A stretch of DNA of 64,000 nucleotides, taken from the NCBI RefSeq assembly GCF_016906535.1, contig NC_057376.1, positions 620,001 through 684,000 of the forward strand. The letters are read 5' to 3'. The translations under genes were made by a program, and so were the position numbers. Below are positions 44,938 through 56,200 of the stretch, in pieces. Position 1 is the stretch's first letter. Each line of letters opens with the position of its first letter. The notes under the pieces are model-generated. The model saw only the letters and a program-made list of their open reading frames with translations. It ran no database searches and was not told the DNA's origin. The DNA comes from Rhizoctonia solani. Taxonomy: Eukaryota; Basidiomycota; Agaricomycetes; Cantharellales; Ceratobasidiaceae.

Positions 44938-45020
44938 AGTCTACGTAGAAGCATGGGGTTACTTTGCTTCTACGGAGAGAGAGAGAGGTCTACCGTAGAG
45001 GACTGTAGACATTGACATCT
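44938..45020. repeat. Right subterminal repeats of the Plavaka element
   Basis: tctacgtaga, ctaccgtag, ctgtagac and atctacgg motifs mirror the left end. A (ga)n tract lies between them. Confidence 0.6.
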
Positions 45021-45333
45021 ACGGAGGAAAACCGTTTTTCCTGATGCCTCAAAGTGTTGTGCCCCTGTTCAATCTCCATGGTTGAAGGAGCTTCTATAGG
45101 GCTTGTAGATGAAACTCTTCCAAGCCAGTTTCCCAAAGTTTGATTGCATGATCTCCAAGTACTGTCCCTCACAGATATTGATTTGGCATCATGGACATTC
45201 AACACCATTCTGATGTTGGATGTGCCAAATGTCAAAGCACTACAGATTTGTGGGTGATTTGAAGGGATTGACAACTACTGGTGTCTGTTGCTCCAAATTG
45301 TATGGGGTGGCTAACTACAGACAGAGGATTCTG

Positions 45334-45506
45334 TGTCCTGGACACAGTCACATGACCAGTACAAGTGGTTGCATGCTGGCCCAAGCCCAAATTTGGGGGG
45401 TAGCAGGTGTAATCATGGGTTGTCAGCAGAGGAATAATAGGGCTCTATGGCTTAGTGGTCAAGCTGGTTCAATTCCAGCTAGTTCTATTTTCCTCTGTTT
45501 ATGATA
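45334..45506 (+). mobile_element. Family A element, copy 1 (173 bp, TG...CA type with tRNA-like boxes)
   Basis: Starts TGTCCTGGACACAG, ends ...TTTATGATA (GACA in the other copies). Flanks TTCTG and CTCTG give a 5-bp duplication with one mismatch. It lies in the right half of the F-box pseudogene. Internal boxes: A box TGGCTTAGTGG at 45,448-45,458; B box GGTTCAATTCC at 45,466-45,476; a perfect hairpin AGCTGG/CCAGCT around a TTCAATT loop at 45,462-45,480. Confidence 0.8.
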
Positions 45507-46031
45507 CTCTGGGCCTTACTTTCTCAGATTGTCCCACCTTTTGTATGAATCCAATGGCAACAATAGCATGAACAATCTCTTATTACTACTTAATGCATAC
45601 CCCACAGTCCATTCCCTCAAAATTTTGTTACAGACTTACCTTGAACAACTACTCATGTGTGAAGACCCTTGGTTAGTCCCCAAATTGGAACATTTACATG
45701 TGTTATGGGCAAAAGGCCTGATGGAACTCAAGAAAACCACTGTGGCATGCCATGCAACTGGTTTATGCTTGGAAAAGATTAAAGTGGTTTGCTCCTGTCC
45801 AATCCAGAACAAGAATTCAAGCAACAAAGCTAAGCTGAAAGAACTGGTCAAGTTGGTGTTGGTAGAGGATGGAGAGGAACTTGAAGACTTCATATGGAAC
45901 TATTAGAAGTTTCACAACAGAGTCCATACTATCTCAAACATGGCCAATCTGTACCCATTTATTCAAACTGTGCAGTGCTTGATTTAATAATTCTAAATAT
46001 GCTGCTTACAGGGCTGCCATGACTTTGGCCA

Positions 46032-46499
46032 TGTCATGACCCACTCCATTCTTTTCCATGAGTCCTGACCTAGTCAAGCCTCTAACATGCTCATGTTGCA
46101 TATCAACATGATTGCAAGCATGCATATACTTGCACTTCTGCACTCAGAACCTCTGAGTTCCCACATATAAGAGACTTATGGTCAACATGGCTGGACTTAG
46201 TGATATTCTCTAAGTCCAGGTCACATGACCTCCCCCCTCCAGTCTTTTATCAAATACTATACTAAACTACTACAGATTTGAGGTGGGGGGGGGGGATGAC
46301 ATAATCTCTTCTATAATAATATATTATTCAGACCTTGCCTGTTGGCTACCTTAACATTGGCCTGCAGTGAGGGGGGTGGGGGGAGTGCAACATCCCCCAG
46401 CAACATATATTATTCATATATCACTGTGCATCATATATACTATATATCTTTGACAGTGGATATATATGGTAATAACACTTCCAGATATAGGTTATGACA
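46032..46499 (-). mobile_element. Family D solo-LTR-like element (468 bp)
   Basis: On the plus strand it begins TGTCATGACCCACTCC and ends GGTTATGACA. The flanks are GGCCA on both sides, an exact 5-bp duplication. It is the inverted copy of the element at 53,494-54,134. It includes a poly-G/AT-rich core (gaggtgggggggg, tataataatatatt). Confidence 0.85.
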
Positions 46500-46916
46500 G
46501 GCCATGGTACAATCATCTAGATCCCTTGCCATCCACCAGATTGTATCACATCATGAATATCCCCCTGTTTATAACTACTGTTTGTCCTGCTACAAATGTA
46601 AGTAAGTGTCCTGTGATAGAATTTTCATTCCTACCTGTGATGTTCCCACTAGCAGGGCTAGTCAAAAAAGCAACTAGATCTGCAACATTCCCAGGTAGGG
46701 TGATTTTTCCTGTGGCTGTTGCTCTCAGTGTCTACTGTAGCACAAGTAGTCTATTAGATATACTAGGCATATAGAATAGGATAGCTGGGCATACTGTTCA
46801 CATACTTCTTCCTTGAAGCTACTAGTCACACCATTGTGATCTGCTGGAAGGGATGCCAAACAACTACTTAAGGACAAAAAAAGGCAGATAGATTAGAACT
46901 GTATGTCTGTAGCTGT

Positions 46917-47475
46917 TATAACCTCCTAACTTATACCACTGGATTTGCCTGGATTTTCTGATATTTTTAGTATTTTTTACAGACTTGATATCTTTACTTT
47001 TTCAATCACGTGATCTTGGCGCTTATTATGCCAAGATGCTGCGCCAAGATGCCGTGCCAAGGGCGCTTAGGAGAAATCCACGCTTCTGCGCAGCCTGCAG
47101 CACACTTCCTTTTTCACATGGACTCTTCCTTTCCCACACGCTTTGACCATGTACATACTTCTGTTTTGTCTATATATACAGCAGGAAAATTGCTTGGAGA
47201 CCCCAAGTTGATTTTACCTTGTCTCATACTCATTTGAGGAGGATCACCCAGCCAGCTAAGTAGCCGGCCCCCCACCAATACTCAGACATTAACCCCTATA
47301 TTTACCTACCACACCTCCCAGGCCTAAGGCCCCATTGTCAACAGTAGTTAGAAGTAGAGCGCCTTACGCGCTAAGTAGTATAGCCTTAGATTAGATTACA
47401 TAAGCAGTGTCTGTATTGGTTACAGCCTTAAGCACCCGCCACTAGCAAGTACCCACCTTACAGTGGCGTACAACA
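46917..47475 (+). mobile_element. Family B solo-LTR-like element, copy 1 (559 bp)
   Basis: TGTTATAACCTCC...GTACAACA flanked by GTAGC on both sides. The empty site is visible at 62,344-62,348. It contains an ATCACGTGAT palindrome near 47,006, repeated ccaagatgc(c/t)g(t/c)gcc units near 47,031-47,061, and a tatatatacagcagg box near 47,170. Short open frames inside are repeat-borne and not genes. Confidence 0.88.
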
Positions 47476-47568
47476 GTAGCTTGACATGTCCTAGGAGGGG
47501 AACAAATTAGACAGGAGCCCAAGTTGACAAAAACAACAAACTATCAGATATTTACAGATCACTGTAAG

Positions 47569-48149
47569 TGTTGTAGACACACTTGATACCAGGGAATTTA
47601 TTCCCAATTTCTTGAATTTAAACAAAGGCAATTGGACTAGTTTTTCAATCACATGACTTTGGCACCTATATTATACACTAAGCGCTGAGCCATGCCCCCT
47701 CCTGTGCTTATTCATCACACATAGCCACCTCCACTTGATGACATCATTATGACACATCAGTGACATGTATGCATGAGTAAGGCCAACTGTGGATCAGGTT
47801 CTTATTGGTTATGATTTTGCATATGGTGTATTTGTAATTAAACAACCTCTGTAATATATAAGGAGGCCAACCAACCATGGTAACACCCAAGTTGATTACC
47901 TCCTGTTGCATCACCCAACTGTTCAAGGGCCTTACAGCCCAGCAACTCACTTAGTTACTCAGTTGTTGCTGCCTTAAGCAGTTTACTCACTGTACTTAGA
48001 TAGCTTGCTGTTGCCTTATGTGGCTTGGTTACTGTAGTTAGGTACTTAATTGCTGTAGTATAGGTCCTCACCACCTTAAGCAGGTTATCTTTTGTACCTC
48101 CCAGCCTTAAGTGCCATCACCCACACCATCCCAGACTATGTCTAGGACA
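47569..48149 (+). mobile_element. Family C solo LTR, copy 1 (581 bp)
   Basis: TGTTGTAGACACAC...GTCTAGGACA flanked by GTAAG on both sides. The empty site is visible near 62,435. It contains a tatataagg box followed by ccaaccaaccatggtaacac, conserved across all copies. Family C is tied to a Ty3/gypsy chromovirus by the old copy at 60,106-61,662. Confidence 0.9.
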
Positions 48150-48252
48150 GTAAGTGAGTGTGAGAGAGCTCATGTGCCATCTCAGGGCTTGTTTACTCAG
48201 TAAAAACATGTGCAAAAAGGAATGACCTCTACCCAGATTGAATGGATGACCT

Positions 48253-48586
48253 AAAGCAGTGACAGCCTTTCAATCCAGGTCCAGGGCCTCCTGGCTGTCA
48301 GAGACCTGTCAGAGACACCTGCCCTGGCAAGGGGCATATCCCATGCATGTATGTGATATGATCTTGGCCTTGGACCACAAGACTTCCTTGCACAAAATCA
48401 CAGATGGGTTCATATGCAAGTAGATCTACCTGCAAAATACATATCTTCATGCATGCTGTAGATAGAGAAGTTAAGTCTTAGTGACATCAACTATAGTTTC
48501 ATGTGCGCCATTTACAATATCCAGCTTGGTCTCAAACATAACTGTTACTGACATACCCAATGCCAGTTCATCTGACACAGCTTGTT
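48253..48586. other. Unassigned repeat-zone sequence
   Basis: Low gene content. No open frame or element end could be supported. Confidence 0.3.
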
Positions 48587-49042
48587 TGTCACAACCAAGA
48601 ATGAAATGACTGCTGTGAGATATTGAGACAATTCACACAGATGAGAAAGTGGGAAATTGACAAGGTGAATTGTTCTTGGGGTTTCCAAGGAAATTCACAG
48701 TCTTCTTTTATAACAAAAGTGAAAGGGGGTAAATACAAGGAGAAGGGACAGTGTCCAGGCTGCACAACTTGGAAGCAAGATAGAGCATATGGCTCAGAAG
48801 CTCTACACAGTGAACCAGGCCAGTGCACAGCAAGATAAGCAAGATAGAAGCACTTAGAACAGGATAAGTCTGGACTAAGTGCAAGAAAGGAACAAGGAAG
48901 TGGGAAGAACATAAACAAGGAAGATAGGAACTGTACAAACAGATTGGATGGGTACAGATGAGTTCCCCAGGCAAATGCACTGGGGGGGGGGAAGGAAGTG
49001 ACAGGCAATACATATTCATGTCAGGAGGTGAGGCTCATGACA
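48587..49042 (+). mobile_element. Family E solo-LTR-like element (456 bp, single copy)
   Basis: TGTCACAACCAAG...GGCTCATGACA flanked by TTGTT on both sides. Only one copy is in the window, so the call rests on TG...CA ends and an exact 5-bp duplication. Orientation is arbitrary. The 139-codon minus frame inside is not considered a gene. Confidence 0.6.
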
Positions 49043-49640
49043 TTGTTCCCACCAAACCCCTGGCAACTGCAGGGCAGTAACTGTGTTTGAGCCACTACAT
49101 ATTGCTCAAGCAGGAATACCAGAATGCTCCAAGCATAGTAAAGTAGATGACATAGATTACAGCCACCAAAACAAATAGTCAAGCCAATTGCATATGTACA
49201 TATTGTAGTTTAAATCTTATCCAAAGCTTTACACATTGCAAAGGAATGTATATTGAATAAACATTATAAGCAACTGGGGTAATATCCATCATTCAATCCC
49301 TGCTTCTGTGCCCTCTCAATGTTTGCTGGCATTAAATTGTCCCCATCTGTGGTGACACTGACTTATATCAATGATAATTGATAGACCAAAGGCAATGATG
49401 GTAAAGGGATGGGGGCCTGCTGCAGCAGAAGTGATAGAGGCAATCCTAGAGAGGGAGATGATGATGGGAGACAAGGGGTAGGGAGTAGAATTGGTTGTAC
49501 AGGTGCTGTAGGGAGGCAGATGAATCAATCTTAATTATACCTCTTTGACTTCCAGTTGCCATGCACAAAAGAACTGGGGGGAGTAGGCTGCTAAGAATTA
49601 TGCATTGATTGTTAAATAAAAATGTTCATTGATAGAAATT
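49043..49640. other. Unassigned repeat-zone sequence
   Basis: AT-rich, with no supported gene or element boundary. Confidence 0.3.
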
Positions 49641-49642
49641 GG

Positions 49643-51403
49643 CTACATCTGCTGCTTCCTCTTTTTTGCCAATCTTGCATTGATATTTGTGTCATGCTCA
49701 AAAGTCAAAAGCTCTCTGGAAACCATTTCCATTGGCCTGTTTGCATAAGGATCCCAAATAATCCCTTCTTTGTCAATAGCAGTGCATGCACACTTGTTCA
49801 GGGCTGCAATGGCATTCAGGTGAGGAGTAACACTTGACTTGGGGATCTGGAAATGATATGCATAAATGTTGTTTAATTTACAAAAGATATGCACTCTGCA
49901 ATCCTGGGCAAGTTGGAGCACCTGTTCTGGTGAGGTCCCCAAAATCTTCTTTGTGCCTTCAAAGACATTCTGTGCAAGCTGAATTCCAGGCCCCATCAGC
50001 TCACACATCAGCTTTTCTTGCTGAAGCTTCTCTCTTGTAGGTCTATCTTGGCATTGCTTCTCCAACAATTTCTCATGGGCACAGCAAATGCTCTTGAACA
50101 ATGCTTTTTCTTTGCACCCCTTTAGGCAGTGGGCAAGCACACTAGTGGGGGTATTGTCACTAATATAACTAGTCAGCTGGAGTGAACACATGATGGGAGC
50201 AGATGTACCAAAAAAGACAGTCCTGAGCAGGACACCTGAAGACTTTGGGATCCTCTGTGATCATGTACTGAATCAAGTCAAACCAAGGTGTGTGTAAAAG
50301 ATCCCTGTTCAATGTAAGAGAAGAACAGATGCTAAGATGACCAACTTACTGGTGTTGCTTGAGTCCAACCCTACTTGGAAAAATCTCCTGACATGGATGA
50401 TTTCCAACAGGTGTCCTAGGCTTGAGCTCCTTGGGTAAAGATTTGCATAGGAGACATGGGAATTTGCCATTGTGCTCCTAAGATAATACATGTATCATGG
50501 TATGAAAATATAGTGAATTGACATACCTTGGCTAGCTGCTCATAAAAACCATTGACAATTAATGGTTCAAGGATCCAGCTCATCCATTCTTTCTTTGTCT
50601 CAACAAGGTTGACATCTAAAACCTTGAGATTGTCAACATCTTGAAATTTGGGTGCAACAATGCTGTCTTGGTTGTCTTCCTTGTCCTCATTGACTAGACA
50701 ATTGTCCTGCTCATTCTTTTGGTTGTCTTCAGCATCCTTGATTTCTTGAATAAGGTTGGTGCTGGATAGAATGCATCAACACTTGTCAGATAGGATTCCC
50801 TTGCCAAATTTGGGCTATACACATATGTGAGTAACAGAACCAGGGCTTTGAACTCAACTCACAAGTTTTATCATATCTTCAAGATCCTGTACAAGTGAAT
50901 GAGTTAAAATATTGGTGGTACAAGTGCCTTACCTTGAGATGCTTGCTTGGTTTTGGTACTTGTATTGAGCTACTCATCTTCTCTGCATAGCTATGTGCTT
51001 GGTTCACCTTGTTGGTTGTGTAAATGGTTGGTGTTTTGGCCTTGGCTACTTTCCTCTCTTTTTCTGTTTTTACTTGCACTTGCCTTGTCACCTTTCTCAC
51101 ATTGGCTGTTCTGTCCTGCTGAACAGTCTTGATTTCTGCTCCAAGCTGGAGTAGCAGGTAAGACATGTGTATGATACAAGGAATAGCACATGCCTTGGCA
51201 ATATGCGCAGCATGTTCAATGCAAGTAGGATCAGCCTTGTATGTATTGGTCATGCTCTTCACCCACTCAGCCTTTTGGCCACCATGTGTACAGATGGCCT
51301 CACAAGGAAAGAGGGTATAGAATTTGTTCCATAAATCTTCAAGCCTGGTTACAAGCAGTTTGATTGTTGGGTGGTTCTGGATTGGAGCTTTAGTTATTGG
51401 CAC
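49643..51403 (-). CDS. Multi-exon ORF cluster of unknown family, possibly decayed
   Basis: Minus-strand exons look coding. The first opens MPITKAPIQNHPTIKLLV at 51,403 and runs to KPSKHLK, with a gtaagg donor near 50,935. Acidic middle exons are near 50,770-50,530 (EDNQKNEQDN; WMSWILEPLIVNGFYEQLAK). A short exon near 50,470-50,345 contains SSLGHLLEIIHVRRFF. A final 180-residue stretch ends ARLAKKRKQQM at 49,643, with LDRPTREK-like charged helices. At least one TGA sits between plausible exons near 50,775. No domain recognised. It could be an accessory gene or the internal part of a mobile element. Confidence 0.35.
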
Positions 51404-51983
51404 TTGGTCATCAGTAGGTTTGTACCATTACTTCCTCTGTTAAGAGTTGTGTAAGTACAGGAGTAAGAAAGAATTACTATATACAAAATGTATATGGGAA
51501 TAACTAAGAACTAGTATTAAGAATCAGAATATATGCACAGAATATATGCACAATATAGGCTAAGTTATCAGGAATAACAACTCCTAACAAATAGTCTAGC
51601 AACTATGAAGTGCAGGTGGTTGGTTATGTATAGTACCTTAGACTAATATTACTTAAGCCTAAGTGACTAAGGGTATGTATACCTAAGATCTCTGGGATAG
51701 TACCTTAAGTAAGAGGGTTACCTGACTAATGTACAGGATTTATAGGGTTTGCCTAATAAGTATAGGACTTATATATGCTTAAGTAAGACTTAAGACTTAT
51801 GGGGTTTACCTAAAATATATCTAGGATTTATGAGATATTGTAGATAAAGCTATCTACAATATAGAGGGTATGGTGGATTGAAATGTTGGATTTTCAATAT
51901 CTTGCATTCATGTTACATACTTATTACCTCTTACAATTGTGATGTGTTGTATATAAACAAACATGTGTTCTCCTTTTCCTTAG

Positions 51984-52128
51984 TTCTCTACGCAAACATA
52001 GTACAAGCTAAGGTATTTTCCTCTAATCTTCTCTCTCATATTTATCATGCTTATAGTACCTGTAGATACATTTGTATAGGTACTGTCTATATACTGAGTT
52101 CTCTACGCAAACGTAGTACAAGCTAAGA
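51984..52128 (+). repeat. Short direct repeat, about 115 bp apart
   Basis: gttctctacgcaaac(a/g)tagtacaagctaag occurs near 51,982 and again near 52,098, each followed by AT-rich sequence. Probably an internal duplication in an old repeat. Confidence 0.6.
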
Positions 52129-52129
52129 T

Positions 52130-52918
52130 ACATTTGTATAGCTCCCAAACTACTCACCTTAAAATGAAACACTATCACTCAATCACAACAATCCTTACAG
52201 TATTGTTGCACTATACTCAATGTTGAACTCAACAACTGTGACAGTCAAGGGGCACAGGGTTGCAGTAAGTACACTAATAGGTTACCCTGTGTCTGTTGGG
52301 ACTGGCCTATGGTCTTAGTGCGCCAAATAACCTCCTATGCTATTTACAGTGAGTCAATCACTAAAGTAAATGTGCAGATAAGCTGTTAAAGGCTTGTGTG
52401 TATATGTCAATATATAAGAGTAAAAGTAGGATAAAAGTAAGATGCATTAGAAGTGTCTTCACAGGGTCCTTTTATACCCTGAGAAGGTGCACAAACAAGT
52501 ATATACATGATTGATACCAAGAGGGGGTACAGGAGGTACATGTGGCAACTGAAACACTTGAGAGAGCCAATACTTTGGTACATAGTAAACAAACAACAGA
52601 TCCTAATATTTGCCCCAAGGCAATGTTTGCCCCAAGGCAGTATTTACCTGTGTGGGTCCTTAGATGTCCCAAGGCTAAGTGTTTCATCCTTGGAGTAAAC
52701 AGTCCCAAAGGTAGGATACCGCTGCATTGGGTTCTTACAGTAAATGGGGCATAACTCTGCCAAATGTTGTCTGTTTTGGGAGTTTGACCCAGCGTTCTGG
52801 AGCGCACAAACAGGCGCACCTAAGCGCAAGCAATTTGGCAGTGTGGGATGCCTGGGTGATGGAGAAAAGGCGCATTTAGTGCGTTGGCGCTTAAGCGCTG
52901 ATTAAGCACCAGAGCACT
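52130..52918. other. Unassigned repeat-zone sequence
   Basis: Contains gcgctta-type motifs and a duplicated tttgccccaaggca unit near 52,610-52,640. A candidate element start (TGTGACAGTCAAGGGG near 52,238) has no matching end that I could find. No gene. Confidence 0.3.
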
Positions 52919-53256
52919 TGCCTATGCAACAGGGGGGACCCTGAATATTTCTGTGTGTAGCCACAAGATAGAATCTTGAATAATAAATACTACAAACAAG
53001 AGAAATATTACTTGTTACTGTTTATCTACTCAGCTGAATTTATATATATTTAAATGAGTGAGAAAACAGCATATATGCAGAAGGCATTACATATTGAGGG
53101 TATTCCTAAGGTTTGTAGGTTTTGTAAAGGTCACTATTGGATAGAGGGACCTTGAAAACCTTAGTTTGCATCTTTGTCTCATTTGTTTAATGTAAGATTG
53201 CTAGTGTAATTAATAAAATAAGTACAGATTATTGAAGAAATGTCATATCCATAACA
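52919..53256 (-). repeat. Family F repeat, copy 1 (338 bp), inverted relative to copy 2
   Basis: Plus strand TGCCTATGCAACAGG...CCATAACA; the inverted partner is at 57,405-57,746. TG...CA ends suggest an LTR, but the flanks (GCACT and TCCTC) do not match, so the class is open. The last codons of the minus-strand ORF cluster to its right read into it (EDVMDMTFLQ, then stop). Confidence 0.7.
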
Positions 53257-56200
53257 TCCTCTGTCTGTTTGTTGGTCAGTTTTACCAACAGGTTTCCTCT
53301 GACTCTTTTTTTCTTCATGGGTTCTTGTGGAATGCCAGAGGCACTGTCATCATTGCCAGCAATTTCAGCTGCCTCTTCAGCTGAAGCTTTGATACAGAAG
53401 CCTGTGTTGAGGAGTGTGTTTGCAACAAGACCTTCTTGTTGGTGATGTTGGAGGCTAATCTGACAACCAATAAGTATAATAAATATACTGTGATGTCATA
53501 ACCCATATCTGGAGGGGTTATTACCATATATATCCACTTTCAAAGATATATATAGTATATGATGCACAGTGATCTATGAATAATATATGTTGCTGGGGGA
53601 TGTTGCACTCCCCCTGCCCCCCTAGCTGTGGGCCAATGTTAAGGGAGCCTGTGGGCAAGGTCTGAATAATATATTATTATAGAAAAGATTATGTCATCCC
53701 CCCCACCTCAAATCTGTAGTATTTTAGTATAGTATTTGATAAAAGACTGGAGGGGGGAGGTCATGTGACCTGGACTTAGAGAATATTGTCCTGGACATGG
53801 TCACATGACCAGTACAAGTGGTTGCATGCTGGCCCAAGCCCAAATTTGGGGGGTAGCAGGTGTAATCATGGGTTGTCAGCAGAGGAATAATAGGGCTCTA
53901 TGGCTTAGTGGTCAAGCTGGTTCAATTCCAGCTAGTTCTATTTTCCTCTGTTTATGACAAATATCACTAAGTCCAGCCATGTTGACCATAAGTCTCTTAT
54001 ATGTGGGAACTCAGAGGTTCTGAGTGCATATGTGCGAGTATATGCGTGCTTGCGGTCATGTTGGTGTGCAACATGAGTGTGTTGGAGGCTTGACAAGGTC
54101 AGGACTCATGTAAAGGGTGGAGTGGGTCATGACATGTGATGTTGCAACTCACTTTTTGATGCAGAGGTAGCTTGTGGGCTAAAAGTCCTAACTGGGCCTC
54201 TGTGACAGGTAGATGGAGTGTTCCCTTAGTATAGCTGTTGGTAAATGCCAAGTCTGCCTCCTGATGACCTAGGAAGAGCTGCCCAACTTGAACCCCAAAA
54301 AGGATCTCAAGCTAGATTTTGTTAGTTAGAAGAATATATAATCTCAAAACCAACCAACCACAGTGGTGCTGTCTCTACAAAGAGCATGATAGTTGACAAC
54401 AGTAAACCCAGCTGGCCTCCCCAATGTGTTGAGCAAGGCAGTCATTCCAATAGCACTAGCTGGTTGACCATCAACAAGACCAAGCCTCTGGTGAGTCTAT
54501 TCAAGGAATCTGGATGGGCTTGTCAATTGCTCTTGAGACATGAATAATGTACATACAAGGGTTTTTTGAGAAACTCCTTTTTGATAACAAAAAATTGATC
54601 TTTGTAGTTGAATATGTCCACAAGCAACTAGAGAGCATTGAGTCAATGGCAGGTATATACTAATGAATGCTCACTTTGTGTTGTGACCCAACTGTAAGGT
54701 TGGTCACATGCTAATGACAGGCGCTTAAGGCTGTATCTAATACAAGGTATCTTTGACTAACTAATAACTAGGCTATACTACTAGCACTATAAGGCGCTTC
54801 TACTGTAACTATTTGGACGGTGGGGCCTTAGGCCTGGGAGGTGTGATGAGTAAGGGTTAAGGGGGTAAGTGTGTACTACTACTGGGGGGCAGCTACTTAG
54901 CTGCCTGGGGGCCTTCTCTAATGTGTAAGAGACAAGGTAAAATTGACTTGGTGTATCCAAGCAATTTCCCTGCTGTATATAAGGGCACTATTTACATGGT
55001 CTGTGCTCATGAGAAAAGAAGTACACAGATGAAATAAGAAGTGTGCTGCAGGCTGCGCAGAAGCATGGATTTCTCCTAAGCGCCCTTGGCATGGCATCTT
55101 GGCGCGGCATCTTGGCATAATAAGCGCCAAGATCACATGATTAAAAAACATAAGATCTTGAGTCCATAAAAAATAGTAAAAATATTGGAAAAAATAGGCA
55201 ATTCCAGTGGTATGTTTTTAGGAGGTTATAACACTTTGCAGTCTTTCAGTGCCCCCATCTGCATTAAATGAAGCAATAGTAATGAGGGGGTGTTGAACCA
55301 TAGCATATGCATCTTTGTGATGGCTGACAGTCTGTACTTGAGCAGGCAAGCCATATTGTCTGACAAATTCCATCCCTAAGACACCAATCATCAGTGTTGG
55401 TTGTGCATTGTATGGTTGGTACTACCTTTTGGTTCATCAACACAACCTCTGCATCCCAAATGCCATAGTCCATTTGCTTGATTATAACATCTTTGCATTT
55501 CATGAACTGCTTACAGCATTAGCACATGTACAGATACATAAAAAAGCACTTACCTTGCCCTTTTCACAATACTGTCCATGTGACCATCCCAAAGAACCAA
55601 CTCAGGCTCCAACCTGGAAAGCCATTGACATACCTAGGATGGTTTGAAGAACCAATGCTTGCCTGTGTTTCTTGGATAGGCAGATTGCAACTTGATATAT
55701 GAGCAACAGTTCTAGATGGCCAATCCACAAACAGGTGGGAGGTTCACAACTGAGTTCAAACTGAACACAAACTAAGAAGAGGTGTTGTAGACACAATTAA
55801 TACCATGGAATTTATTCCAATTTTCTCAAATTTAAACAAAGTTAAACGGACAACATTTTCAATCACGTGACCTTGGCGCTTATATCATACGCTAAGCGCC
55901 AAGCCATGTCCCCCTTTGCGCTTACTCATCACATGTAGCCACCTCCACCTATGACATCATCATGACACGTCAGTGACACGTATGCATGAGTAAGGCTGAC
56001 TGCAGAGTAGGGTTCTTATTTGATACAATATTGCATATGGACATATTTGTAATTAGGTAGCTCTGTAATATATAAGGAGGACAACCAACCATGGTAACAC
56101 CCAGGTCAATTACCTCTTGTTGCATCTCTATCTTGTACAAGGGCCTTATAGCCCAGCAACCACTTAGTTACGTTGTCCCCACAGCCTTAAGCGGTCTCTC

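Larger units (their letters stand above)
37335..45035. mobile_element. Plavaka-type (CACTA-like) DNA transposon, degenerate, about 7.7 kb
   Basis: Bounded by the two halves of the F-box pseudogene. Both ends carry dense tctacgtaga/ctaccgtag-type motifs (37,358-37,475 and 44,938-45,020), as expected of CACTA-like subterminal repeats. Just inside the breaks, atcagagaaaaagg on the left faces the complement of ccgtttttcctgat on the right, a possible imperfect terminal inverted repeat. Exact ends and the target duplication (perhaps tga/gat) are uncertain by about 10 bp. It contains a plus-strand transposase gene (41,179-44,506) and a divergent minus-strand accessory gene (37,726-40,731). Confidence 0.75.
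36651..45906 (+). pseudogene. F-box/LRR-like pseudogene split by a Plavaka transposon and a family A element
   Basis: The left part runs from about 36,651 to 37,335. It keeps paralogous blocks of the gene at 29,621-31,192: a CRVWQNTALDTTA-like block then LWTRIAIFNPPMALDCAKLY (compare CRHWRSATFDTKA/LWSLVTLSDRPPF), then LFQDPPWLKTTW and LYVFGHPSHPQLTGLTHL (compare LFRDPSPTQLR and YLFVNPGYPQLVGLNHL). The right part restarts near 45,036 with LKVLC, continues through MLDVPNVKALQI (compare LLMIDAPNVESLRF), is broken by the 173-bp element at 45,334-45,506, and ends with LLMCEDPWLVPKLEHL before the stop at 45,904-45,906. Many stops and shifts; not functional. Confidence 0.8.
46841..48252. repeat. Duplicate of the tRNA-Trp flank, interrupted by two LTR-like elements
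   Basis: Without the inserts at 46,917-47,475 and 47,569-48,149 and one copy of each target duplication, this matches 62,275-62,533 nearly base for base. It ends inside a copy of the 3' half of the tRNA-Trp gene (48,223-48,252). The uninterrupted copy proves both insertion points. Confidence 0.85.

Noticed and set aside
45448..45480. A functional tRNA gene inside family A
   Set aside because: A and B boxes are only 7 bp apart, there is no anticodon arm, and the sequences before and after do not form an acceptor stem.
47010..47237. ORFs repeated at 47,010, 54,918 and 58,544
   Set aside because: They are one frame of family B elements; reading frames and ends differ between copies, so no selection on the protein.
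48589..49008. 139-codon hydrophobic minus-strand ORF
   Set aside because: Lies wholly within the family E element and shows no conserved feature.
53787..53959. Family A as a MITE with TGTC/GACA inverted ends
   Set aside because: The end identity is only 4 bp, and the constant 5-bp duplications with TG...CA fit an LTR-type integration better; not excluded outright.
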